From positions 1 to 18,521 of the forward strand of contig JABDJF010000172.1 of NCBI GenBank assembly GCA_013002645.1: a stretch of DNA of 18,521 nt. Reading direction: 5' to 3'. The DNA comes from Myxococcales bacterium (GTDB lineage: Bacteria > Myxococcota_A > Polyangia > Polyangiales > Houyiibacteriaceae). Position numbers and translations under genes: made by a program. Every line of letters starts with the position of its first letter. Positions within the stretch are counted from its first letter, which is position 1. Below the pieces are notes generated by a model. The model made no database searches and was not told where the DNA came from. It worked only from the letters and a program-made list of their open reading frames with translations. Positions 8,601 through 13,953 of the stretch are shown piece by piece.

Positions 8601-9576
8601 GACGGAGCGCTGCGGCGATCTATACGCGATGGTACTTGAGCGCTGCTACGCCCTCGCGCGAGTGGAGGGTCGCCTTGGGCTGATCGTTCCGATCTCCATC
8701 TTCGGTGTTGATGGCTTTTCATCTCTCCAAGGACTGACCGTTCGCAGCCTAGACCGGTTTTGGTGTTCATCGTTTGCGAACAGGCCGTCTCAGCTATTTG
8801 ATGGGGCGCAGAAGAGGCTCACGATCTTGGTCGGGCGGCGGAAGGCAAGTGAAGCTCCAGAAGTTTTCACAAGCAGATACCTGCGCTGGAATAGCGCCGA
8901 ACGGCAGAGCCTTTTTCCGGCGCGCTTGGAATTCGTGGCAAGACCGAAGTGCTTTACCGTCTTTTCATCGTCTCTTGAGAAACTCGGAAGCGAAGTGGAG
9001 CTGTCGGCCTTTGAGAAGGTGGCGGCGGCAAAGGAGCCTCTCGAACGCTTCTTGGTCAAGGGAGGGAAGGCCTCGGTCTACTACACGCGGAAATTTGGCT
9101 ATTTCCTCCAGTTCTTAGACGAAGTGCCAAAGATGATTGACATCAAGACTGGTAAGAGCCGGCTTCCCTCGGAGCTAAAATCGCTGAGGTGTGCCAGCGC
9201 GAACGACGCGCAGTGGACAATCGCTCACCTTTCATCGTCGACCTTCTTTTGGTTTTGGAACGTTCTATCGGATTGCCGAAATCTGAACCGGCGCGATCTG
9301 CTGGCCTTTCCGGTCGCAGCGGGCAGCTCAGAAAAGTCTGTCGCAAGGCGCATCGCGCGACTTGGTCTCAAGTACCTGAAACGACTCAAGGCGACATCGC
9401 GGCTCATGACGAAGAGCGGGTCGAGGATCGAGACATTCGACTACAAAGGCTGCAAATCTGAAGTCGACAAGATCGACCGAATCTTGGCTGAGCAATATGG
9501 ATTGACAGAAGAAGAGCAAGATTTCGTGATGAACTATGACGTGAAGTACCGCCTTGGCTTGTCGGACAGAACCTAG
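5698..9576 (+). CDS. Adenine-specific DNA methyltransferase with inserted AlbA_2/Schlafen-like domain
   Basis: This large Eco57I/COG1002-type class I methylase (1292 aa) is predicted to methylate the N6 of adenine. Its start is the ATG at 5698, after GAGGAG at 5682. The N-terminus (1-160) is of unclear fold. Residues 160-360 match the helical region typical of this family (WYASLMLNRLMFVYFIQKKG, then MGAYYTKEDV at 341-350). SAM-binding motif I is DPTCGSGAF (522-530) and catalytic motif IV is NPPY (949-952). Between them, residues about 562-745 hold a foreign AlbA_2 domain (ESQTLEFK, then NTDGGDLLIGISDNG). After it the methylase resumes at KSIIVNNLYGLDIM (771-784). The C-terminal third (about 1000-1292) probably contains the target-recognition region. 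The gene forms an operon with the helicase upstream. It may protect self DNA, mark targets, or be part of a single restriction complex; I cannot tell which. Confidence 0.88.
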   Translation: MKITLPRVRQYLQSFELEKLFIEELGWDRHPGTLEVEVDSDSYPLQGIAQKRGVQVFVCSTGDVPSYKTRLKIEKQVTKSAYEHLLIFIDREKTLQIWQWVARHPGQPAAYREHAFHPARQSGDALIQKLNTITIPLDEEEALDLTGTVHKLRDAFDRDRVTKRFYEHFKREHAAFLDFISGIAEQGDKEWYASLMLNRLMFVYFIQKKGFLDGDPDYLQGRLRRVQALGGRGKFQSFYRFFLLSLFHEGFSKVPEHRELDHDLTDLLGNVPYLNGGLFELHALEEAHTQIDIPDEAFENLFAFFGQYEWHLDTRSLKDDREINPDVLGHIFEKYINQKQMGAYYTKEDVTEHIAKSAVLPYLFEEVEKRCAVAFHPDSELWRLLRDGSDRYIYPEMRKGVLDVNGAIIPLPEDIEAGVTDAGKREDWNEAAGALYALPTETWREHVARRRRCLNLRAKLAAGEIRRIDDLVTHNLDIRQFAQDVVENCEGPELLRSFYHVIAGRVARAEGEESTPGMSVLDPTCGSGAFLFAALHILQPIYESCLERMEAFVSESDVVAPRTPEEQIDELVARGESQTLEFKSTARWDVRENRANKALEKPIVKTVAAMLNTDGGDLLIGISDNGQGFGIEHDFKVLGSRFGNRDGYENWITTLVLGSVGKHSSACIDVSFATRDNKDVCRISISPSPTAVYIKDGEAEQLYIRAGNSSRLLSAREAVEYHKQRFEGQRPQGGGKRRSAAQTESKLKHQDFRDVLEEVSRHSNRAYFILKSIIVNNLYGLDIMAEAVEICKLRLFLKLVAQVDAVGNLEPLPDVDFNIRAGNTLVGYATLDELKDSVLSIGVLGVAKDELEQILGKAATIERGLRDFQQMQVDSSMDTRELAKRKEELRNGIGSLREDLDQLLGAEYGVDVQKRGTFDEWRESHAPFHWFAEFFGIMGRGGFDVIIGNPPYVEYRTVRDQYTVRGYETERCGDLYAMVLERCYALARVEGRLGLIVPISIFGVDGFSSLQGLTVRSLDRFWCSSFANRPSQLFDGAQKRLTILVGRRKASEAPEVFTSRYLRWNSAERQSLFPARLEFVARPKCFTVFSSSLEKLGSEVELSAFEKVAAAKEPLERFLVKGGKASVYYTRKFGYFLQFLDEVPKMIDIKTGKSRLPSELKSLRCASANDAQWTIAHLSSSTFFWFWNVLSDCRNLNRRDLLAFPVAAGSSEKSVARRIARLGLKYLKRLKATSRLMTKSGSRIETFDYKGCKSEVDKIDRILAEQYGLTEEEQDFVMNYDVKYRLGLSDRT
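7381..7935 (+). other. AlbA_2 / Schlafen-like domain embedded in the methylase
   Basis: Residues about 562-745 of the methylase interrupt the fold between motif I and motif IV. The signature is EEQIDELVARGESQTLEFK (E576, E581, K583), a helix ending AAMLNTDGGDLLIGISDNGQG (610-628), and later QLYIRAGNSS (701-710). This is the pattern of the AlbA_2 family (PF04326), which includes the Schlafen core. The two glutamates are spaced five residues apart, as in Schlafen RNases (from memory). A basic, low-complexity linker (RPQGGGKRRS) follows before the methylase resumes. It could bind nucleic acid, act as an RNase, or sense infection. Confidence 0.8.
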
Positions 9577-9593
9577 AGCGGACTTCACATGCG

Positions 9594-10049
9594 ATGGACC
9601 CCAACACCCTGTCCCTCCTCAAAACCCCGTCGACCGCACAGTGGACAGGTCAGCAATTGGTCAACACCTTCCCCGATGACTCCGCACCGAAGTACGTTAT
9701 CCGAAACCGAGACAAGATCTATGGCGCGCACTTTGTTCGTCGCGTGCGTGCGATGGGGATCGAGCAGGTCCTCACCGCGCCGCACTCCCCGTGGCAGAAT
9801 CCATACTGCGAGCGCGTGATCGGGACCCTTCGGCAGGACTGCCTCGACCACGTCATCGTTCTCACAGCGCAGCACTTGCGGCGCATCCTGCACCAGTACC
9901 TCGAGTACTATCACGGATCCCGGACCCACCTCGCGCTCGGCAAAGACGCCCCGGAGCTCCGCAAGCGCGAGTCCGCCGATGGGGGGAAGGTCATCGCCCT
10001 CCCGACGGTCGGCGGACTGCATCATCGCTACGCACGACGCGCAGCCTGA
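9594..10049 (+). pseudogene. C-terminal remnant of an rve-type transposase (IS3/IS481-like)
   Basis: The frame encodes the back half of a DDE integrase core. WTGQQLVNTFPDDSAPKYVI leads into RNRDKIYG, carrying the second catalytic aspartate, followed by APHSPWQNPYCERVIGTLR with the catalytic glutamate, and a typical tail (YLEYYHGSRTHLAL ... GGLHHRY). The N-terminal HTH and the first catalytic aspartate are missing. Homology starts at about 9627; the first codons of this frame are probably accidental sequence from the other side of a breakpoint. No terminal inverted repeats or target duplication could be found. It sits 17 bases after the methylase stop, so it is likely the scar of an insertion or deletion at the right edge of the helicase/methylase pair. 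The sequence from 10050 to 10217 holds nothing identifiable. Confidence 0.75.
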
Positions 10050-10432
10050 GCGAAAGCCTCGGTCCCACACGACGTCGAGCGTGAGCATGAGCTGCGCGCA
10101 CTGCGCGAGGCTAAGGCGCATGCCGCGCTCAATTCGCGCTTGTCGAGCCATCGGCAACTGAACCGCCCCGACTTTGCCGGAGGCTCTGGGGTGTCCTGAC
10201 TTCTCCGGGAATCCCGGGGCGGCGATCCGTCTTGCCCAGCTTGACCGCTTTCCCCAGGGCGTTGCCCTGCCTTCAAAGGTCTGCTCGGTGCGGCCAGGGT
10301 TCTCCAAGGCGGGCGCTGCATTCACCGCTTCACGCCCTGCACTCTTGCAAACAAGCGCCAGCGGAGCTGTCACAGCGGTTGCTGATGTTCCAGTTGCTCC
10401 GCAATGAACGCGCCGGCCGTGGGCCCTGGAGA

Positions 10433-10460
10433 CAGCTCTCCTGCTTCGGTGAGAGAGCTG
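10433..10460 (+). promoter_or_regulatory. UUCG-capped leader hairpin (shared element, copy 3 of 3)
   Basis: CAGCTCTC (10433-10440) pairs perfectly with GAGAGCTG (10453-10460), and the inner part closes on a C-TTCG-G tetraloop with one mismatch and two wobble pairs. It lies 31 nt before the ATG at 10492 and is followed by GCCATCCACGGC and AAAGGAG. Copy A is the same except for one outer mismatch; the radC-like gene's version keeps the outer stem but changes the loop. Confidence 0.6.
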
Positions 10461-10491
10461 CCATCCACGGCACACAAAAAAGGAGAACACC

Positions 10492-10680
10492 ATGAGCACC
10501 AAGAGGCACACCATCTACGTCATTGACACCGCCGACAACGGCAAGAGCTACTGGAACCGCGGGGGCGTCGCCTTCGAGAACAAAGACGGGAGCTTCACGT
10601 TCAAGCTCGACATCCTTCCTCAGACGAAGTTCCAGCTTCGTGAAGAGAAGCCCGTCGCCACTGAGGAGGCGGCTGAGTAA
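10492..10680 (+). CDS. Small repeat-module protein, copy B (62 aa)
   Basis: This is a paralogue of the 1747-1938 protein, starting at the ATG at 10492 after AAAAAAGGAG. The two share nearly everything from KHTIYVI (here RHTIYVI) through SYWNR.GVAFEN.DGSFTFKL to LDILPQTKFQLREE. They differ mainly around residues 11-16 (DTADNG against NTNESG) and in the acidic/alanine C-terminal tail. Conservation of the protein while the third positions and flanks change suggests selection for function. No known domain is recognised. It is bracketed by the same leader and downstream hairpins as copy A, so it is probably controlled in the same way. Confidence 0.8.
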   Translation: MSTKRHTIYVIDTADNGKSYWNRGGVAFENKDGSFTFKLDILPQTKFQLREEKPVATEEAAE

Positions 10681-10692
10681 CTGCCGTCCGCG

Positions 10693-10719
10693 GCAACCAG
10701 GGCGCCCTGCCCTGGTTGC
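10693..10719 (+). terminator. Hairpin after small ORF copy B
   Basis: A perfect 11-bp stem, GCAACCAGGGC (10693-10703) and GCCCTGGTTGC (10709-10719), has a 5-nt loop and starts 12 nt after the TAA. Relative to copy A, the outermost-but-preserved pairing differs by a compensatory change (A-T to G-C at the stem base), which supports a real structure. No T tract follows. The rest of 10720-10931 shows no convincing gene. Confidence 0.6.
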
Positions 10720-10931
10720 GGCACGGGCTAGGCGAGCCTTGCCATTCGGATCGGGCGTCCACCCAACTTCGAACCCATCCTGCGGCGGGTGCTCCAAAGC
10801 CTGGTGCGGGAGGAGCAGAACGATACTTGGAAGCAACTTCAGCCAGTTGGAGCCTCGGGGTTCGCGGGGCGGGCCAGAACTGCGCCGCCCAACAAATCAC
10901 ACACGTTCCGGCCCAACCCAACCAAACCCAA

Positions 10932-10960
10932 TTGAGACTGACCAGACCGAGTGCTAACCT
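10932..10960 (+). promoter_or_regulatory. Candidate sigma-70 promoter of the CBASS operon
   Basis: TTGAGA (10932-10937, five of six consensus bases) is followed by a 17-nt spacer and TAACCT (10955-10960, three of six). Transcription would start near 10967, giving a leader of about 35 nt to the ATG at 11002. The leader contains two direct GACAGG repeats (10972-10977 and 10991-10996), 19 bp apart start to start, which could be operator half-sites for the HTH protein encoded next. Confidence 0.45.
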
Positions 10961-11001
10961 GCCGTTCTCGGGACAGGTCCGTCTGCTTCCGACAGGACTC
11001 G

Positions 11002-11256
11002 ATGGAAGACCGCTGGCTATCAGTCGATGAAATCGCGGAGTACCTGGGGGTCTCCAAGGACACTGTTTACACATGGGTGACCGCCAAGGGCATGCCCGGC
11101 CACAAGGTGGGGCGCTTCTGGAAGTTCAAGCGGGAGGACGTGGATGAGTGGATCCGCGCCGGGGGGGCTGCCTCCTCGTCGGACGAGCTGACAGACGAAC
11201 TGCGCCCCCGAGTGACTCAGCACGGCAGGGCGACCAAGACAGCGGTGGATGAGTGA
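11002..11256 (+). CDS. HTH_17 (excisionase/MerR-like) DNA-binding protein leading the CBASS operon
   Basis: The product is an 84-aa protein with a winged-helix HTH_17 domain at residues 5-52. WLSVDEIAEYLGVSKDTVYT gives the HTH, then KVGRFWKFKREDVDEWI gives the wing and final helix. The tail after residue 53 is acidic and serine-rich and probably disordered. Such proteins are annotated as excisionase-family DNA binders; here the position at the head of a defence operon suggests a transcriptional regulator, possibly autoregulatory. The ATG at 11002 has AGGA five bases upstream; an open frame back to 10951 would overlap the promoter candidate. The stop overlaps or abuts the Cap4 start. An ICE excisionase is a weaker alternative, as no integrase is nearby. 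Confidence 0.82.
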   Translation: MEDRWLSVDEIAEYLGVSKDTVYTWVTAKGMPGHKVGRFWKFKREDVDEWIRAGGAASSSDELTDELRPRVTQHGRATKTAVDE

Positions 11257-12829
11257 GATGGCGCTGAACCAGGTCGGGGCGAGGACTGAAGGCGACGTCT
11301 ACCAGGGGCTGTTCTTCTGGAGGCAGGCTGCGGATCTACTCCGGCCTGGTTCGATGGTCGACCGAGTGGTACTCGAGCACGACGAGGCCGATGGCGTCGA
11401 CGACGTCGCCGTCTTCTACCGAGATCCCGGCGTGAACGCCGGAGGGTGGATGGCAAGCGCCGACTACTTCCAGCTGAAGTATCACGTCGACAACCGCGAC
11501 TGTTACAGCTCGGCCGCCCTGATCGACCCGGCGTTCATCAATGCCAAGTCGTCGCTTCTCCAGCGTTTCTACACCGCCTACACCAACCTGGTGAAGGAGC
11601 ACGCCCGGTTCAGGTTGCACCTGGCCTCCAACTGGCGCTGGCAGCAGGATGACAAGCTGGCGCGACTGCTGCGCGAGTTCGACGGGGAGCTGCCGCGCAA
11701 GTTCTTCGAGGACGGGCCCCGAGGCGACCTCGGAAAGATCCGCGAGCAATGGCAGGCCCACCTCGCGCTCGACTCGGATGACTTTGTGACCTTTGCGCGG
11801 ACGCTTCGTTTCCAGCTCGACCACTTCGGCCGTCGGGATTTCAAGGCCTACGTGTACGCCACCCTCGAGGCGGCGGGTCTCCGGACCCCGAGTGCCGACC
11901 TCGCGGCGTGCCCCTACGAGAGCCTAATTCAGCAGTTTCTGATGAACGGTCCGAATTCGTTTGATGAGAAGACGTTCCGAGAGCTGTGCGAACGAGAGGG
12001 GCTCCTCGTCGAGGCGGAATCAAGCAGTCCTCGATCACTTGCGATCGGCGTGCGGAGCTTCGTGCGTTTCGCGGAGCGGCTCGAGTCCGAGGTCGACGAT
12101 CTCGTGTGTGTGTCGGCGAACTTCGAGGGGCGGCATCCCTCGACAGATGTCTCATGGGGAAGAAGCGCATCACAGGTGCTCGCTTTCCTTGGCGATGCAG
12201 ACCGTCGAGCGCGGCTGCGTGCTGCGGAAACCGTTATCGCGCTCGAATGCCACGGTTCGCTCGCGCTGCTGGCGGGCTGGGAGCTCAGCCGGAACTCTGG
12301 CGTTAGTGCCGCTCCCATCCAGAAGCCGAACTTGGGCGTCTGGCGCCCGGATGAGGGCTCAGCCGTGAGCGCAACATGGGTGGCGGAGACGATAGAGCGA
12401 GACGACGACGTTGACGACATGGCGATCTGCCTGTCCGTTACTCACAACGTTCATGCGGACGTAGAGGAGTATCTCTCGTCCGCCGATGCGCCGTCGGTCG
12501 GCCGCGTCGTCCTGCTGAGCCCCGTGGGAGGTCCATCCCCGCAGAGCATCCATGGGGCGGATCACGCCTATCAGCTTGCGGTTCAGTTGTCGGGCCTGCT
12601 CGCAAACGCACGCCCGAACCGCCGCGCCCGCGCGCACGTGTTCTTCGCGTGCCCCAACGCTCTGATGTTCTTCATCGGCCAACAACGCGAAGCGCTCGGT
12701 CGGTTGGCGCTGTACGAGTTCGACTTCGGCCTGGAGCGGGACGGATCGTATCAGCATTCCTTTTCCCTTCCGATCTCGGCGAATTCTGTCGACGAGACCC
12801 ATGAGGTCCCAGATGATTCTCCAGTCTGA
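11249..12829 (+). CDS. cap4: Cap4: DUF4297 nuclease fused to SAVED sensor (CBASS effector)
   Basis: This is the predicted CBASS effector, which binds the cyclic oligonucleotide and then degrades double-stranded DNA nonspecifically to abort infection. The N-terminus is a PD-(D/E)xK-like DUF4297 domain: an opening GDVYQGLFFWRQAADLL, acidic residues VLEHDE..VDD (E43, D51, D52) and FQLK (Q75, K77). The C-terminal SAVED domain covers about residues 320-508, with the hallmark HVFFACPNALMFFIGQQREA (463-482), then LALYEFDF and a terminal beta strand. The 526-aa length fits known Cap4 proteins. Two starts are possible: the ATG at 11249 overlaps the HTH gene by 8 nt, and the ATG at 11258 lies one base after its stop. 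The gene overlaps the CD-NTase downstream. SAVED ligands are usually cyclic trinucleotides; the exact one cannot be read from sequence. Confidence 0.9.
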   Translation: MSEMALNQVGARTEGDVYQGLFFWRQAADLLRPGSMVDRVVLEHDEADGVDDVAVFYRDPGVNAGGWMASADYFQLKYHVDNRDCYSSAALIDPAFINAKSSLLQRFYTAYTNLVKEHARFRLHLASNWRWQQDDKLARLLREFDGELPRKFFEDGPRGDLGKIREQWQAHLALDSDDFVTFARTLRFQLDHFGRRDFKAYVYATLEAAGLRTPSADLAACPYESLIQQFLMNGPNSFDEKTFRELCEREGLLVEAESSSPRSLAIGVRSFVRFAERLESEVDDLVCVSANFEGRHPSTDVSWGRSASQVLAFLGDADRRARLRAAETVIALECHGSLALLAGWELSRNSGVSAAPIQKPNLGVWRPDEGSAVSATWVAETIERDDDVDDMAICLSVTHNVHADVEEYLSSADAPSVGRVVLLSPVGGPSPQSIHGADHAYQLAVQLSGLLANARPNRRARAHVFFACPNALMFFIGQQREALGRLALYEFDFGLERDGSYQHSFSLPISANSVDETHEVPDDSPV

Positions 12830-13940
12830 CTTCAACAAATTCCTGCGGGACATCCGCCCGACGAAGGCGATGCGAGATGACCTGAAGACCGGGCACAAGA
12901 CCCTGCGTGACCGGTTGAACGCAGACGAGGACCTCAAGCCGATCCTGGTCAGCGACTTCCTGCAGGGCAGCTACCGCCGCTACACCGGTGTCCGACCCAA
13001 GGGCGACAACCGATCGGATGTCGACATCATCGTCGTCACCAAGCTTGACGAGGACGAGCATACGCCGAAGGAGGCGCTGGCTCTCTTCGAGCCCTTCCTG
13101 GACAAGCACTACAAGGGGAAGTGGCGTGGCCAAGGCCGCTCCTTCGGCATCGAGCTGAGCTATGTCGAGCTCGACGTCGTTCCGACGTCGGCACCTGCGG
13201 AGCAGGAATACGGAATCCTTCAGTCCGACTCCGTCACCTCCGACGACGACATCGTCGAGGCTCGAGACTGGCGTCTGCACCGGTCATGGCTTGCGCTGAA
13301 CAACCGCTCGCGCTTCGACGCGAAGCTGCTGCTCGATCAGGCCGCCGGCGAAGAAGAGTGGCGGACACAACCACTCCGAATCCCTGACCGCGATGCGGAC
13401 GAGTGGGATGACACCCACCCCCTCGAACAGATTCGCTGGACCCGCGACAAGAACTCACGGTGCAACGGGCACTTCGTCAACGTGGTGAAGTGCATCAAGT
13501 GGTGGCGGCTCGAGCACTATGCCGAGCCCGCACACCCGAAGGGTTTCCCGCTCGAGCGCTTGATCGGAGAGCACTGCCCCGACGGGATCGAGTCCGTGGC
13601 AGAGGGAGTGGTGAAGACGCTCGAAGCGATCGTAAGCAGCTACGCCGTGCTCGCGCTCGCGAAAGGAAAGCCAATCCTCCCCGACTACGGCGTGCCGTCC
13701 CATGACGTGTTCCATCGCATCACCGGCGAGGACTTCAGTGCGTTCTACGACCAGGTGAAGGACGGCGCCGACCTGTCGCGGCGAGCTTTGGACTCCGAGG
13801 ACCGTACCGAGAGCGGCAACCTCTGGCGTGAGATGTTCGGCTCCAAGTTCCCCGGGCCGCCGAACAATGGATCGGCCAAGAAGGGAGGCTTCACGCCGCC
13901 CACAGGCCCGGCCGCGCCTGGCTCTGGCCGGTTCGCGTAG
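12813..13940 (+). CDS. CD-NTase (cGAS/DncV-like nucleotidyltransferase), CBASS signal synthase
   Basis: The enzyme is predicted to make a cyclic oligonucleotide on phage infection. The catalytic core has QGSYRRYTGVRP (G52, S53), then SDVDIIVVT (D69, D71), and the third acid in ELDVVP (D121). This is the complete GS-x(n)-DxD plus D arrangement of a nucleotidyltransferase. An OAS1-like helical C-terminal domain follows. The last about 34 residues are Gly/Pro/Lys-rich, look flexible and end GRFA, as expected for a CD-NTase whose C-terminus is conjugated by Cap2. The ATG at 12813 is preferred because GAGG at 12803-12806 gives a well-spaced ribosome-binding site; the ATG at 12801 would add four residues. 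The start lies inside the end of cap4. Pairing with Cap4 suggests clade D, but I cannot assign the clade firmly. Confidence 0.9.
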   Translation: MILQSDFNKFLRDIRPTKAMRDDLKTGHKTLRDRLNADEDLKPILVSDFLQGSYRRYTGVRPKGDNRSDVDIIVVTKLDEDEHTPKEALALFEPFLDKHYKGKWRGQGRSFGIELSYVELDVVPTSAPAEQEYGILQSDSVTSDDDIVEARDWRLHRSWLALNNRSRFDAKLLLDQAAGEEEWRTQPLRIPDRDADEWDDTHPLEQIRWTRDKNSRCNGHFVNVVKCIKWWRLEHYAEPAHPKGFPLERLIGEHCPDGIESVAEGVVKTLEAIVSSYAVLALAKGKPILPDYGVPSHDVFHRITGEDFSAFYDQVKDGADLSRRALDSEDRTESGNLWREMFGSKFPGPPNNGSAKKGGFTPPTGPAAPGSGRFA

Positions 13941-13953
13941 TGGAGGGTGACCA

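Larger units (their letters stand above)
10218..10719 (+). repeat. Direct-repeat module, copy B (leader, small ORF, hairpin)
   Basis: This is the second copy of the module at 1469-1977, in the same orientation. The best-conserved blocks are GTGCGGCCAGGGTTCTCC, GCGGAGCTGTCACA and GGTTGCTGATGTTCCAGTTG in the leader, CTCCTGCTTCGGTGAGAGAG in the hairpin, and most of the ORF. The non-coding part (10218-10491) contains no gene. The homologous ends are far enough apart (about 8.7 kb) that recombination between the copies would delete the helicase/methylase pair and leave a single module. Confidence 0.85.

Noticed and set aside
10100..10175. Minus-strand MARQARIER-like start resembling REP-type transposases
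   Set aside because: Similarity covers under ten residues, and nothing of the TnpA_REP catalytic motif follows.
9585..10514. Long minus-strand open frame (about 309 codons) across the transposase remnant and module copy B
   Set aside because: It is antisense to recognisable transposase sequence and to the repeat leader. Its translation has no domain, and it is an artefact of high GC.
10747..10930. Frame reading FEPILRRVLQSLVREEQND... between copy B and the CBASS promoter
   Set aside because: It has no start codon or ribosome-binding site and the later part loses protein-like character; at most an unrecognisable gene fragment.
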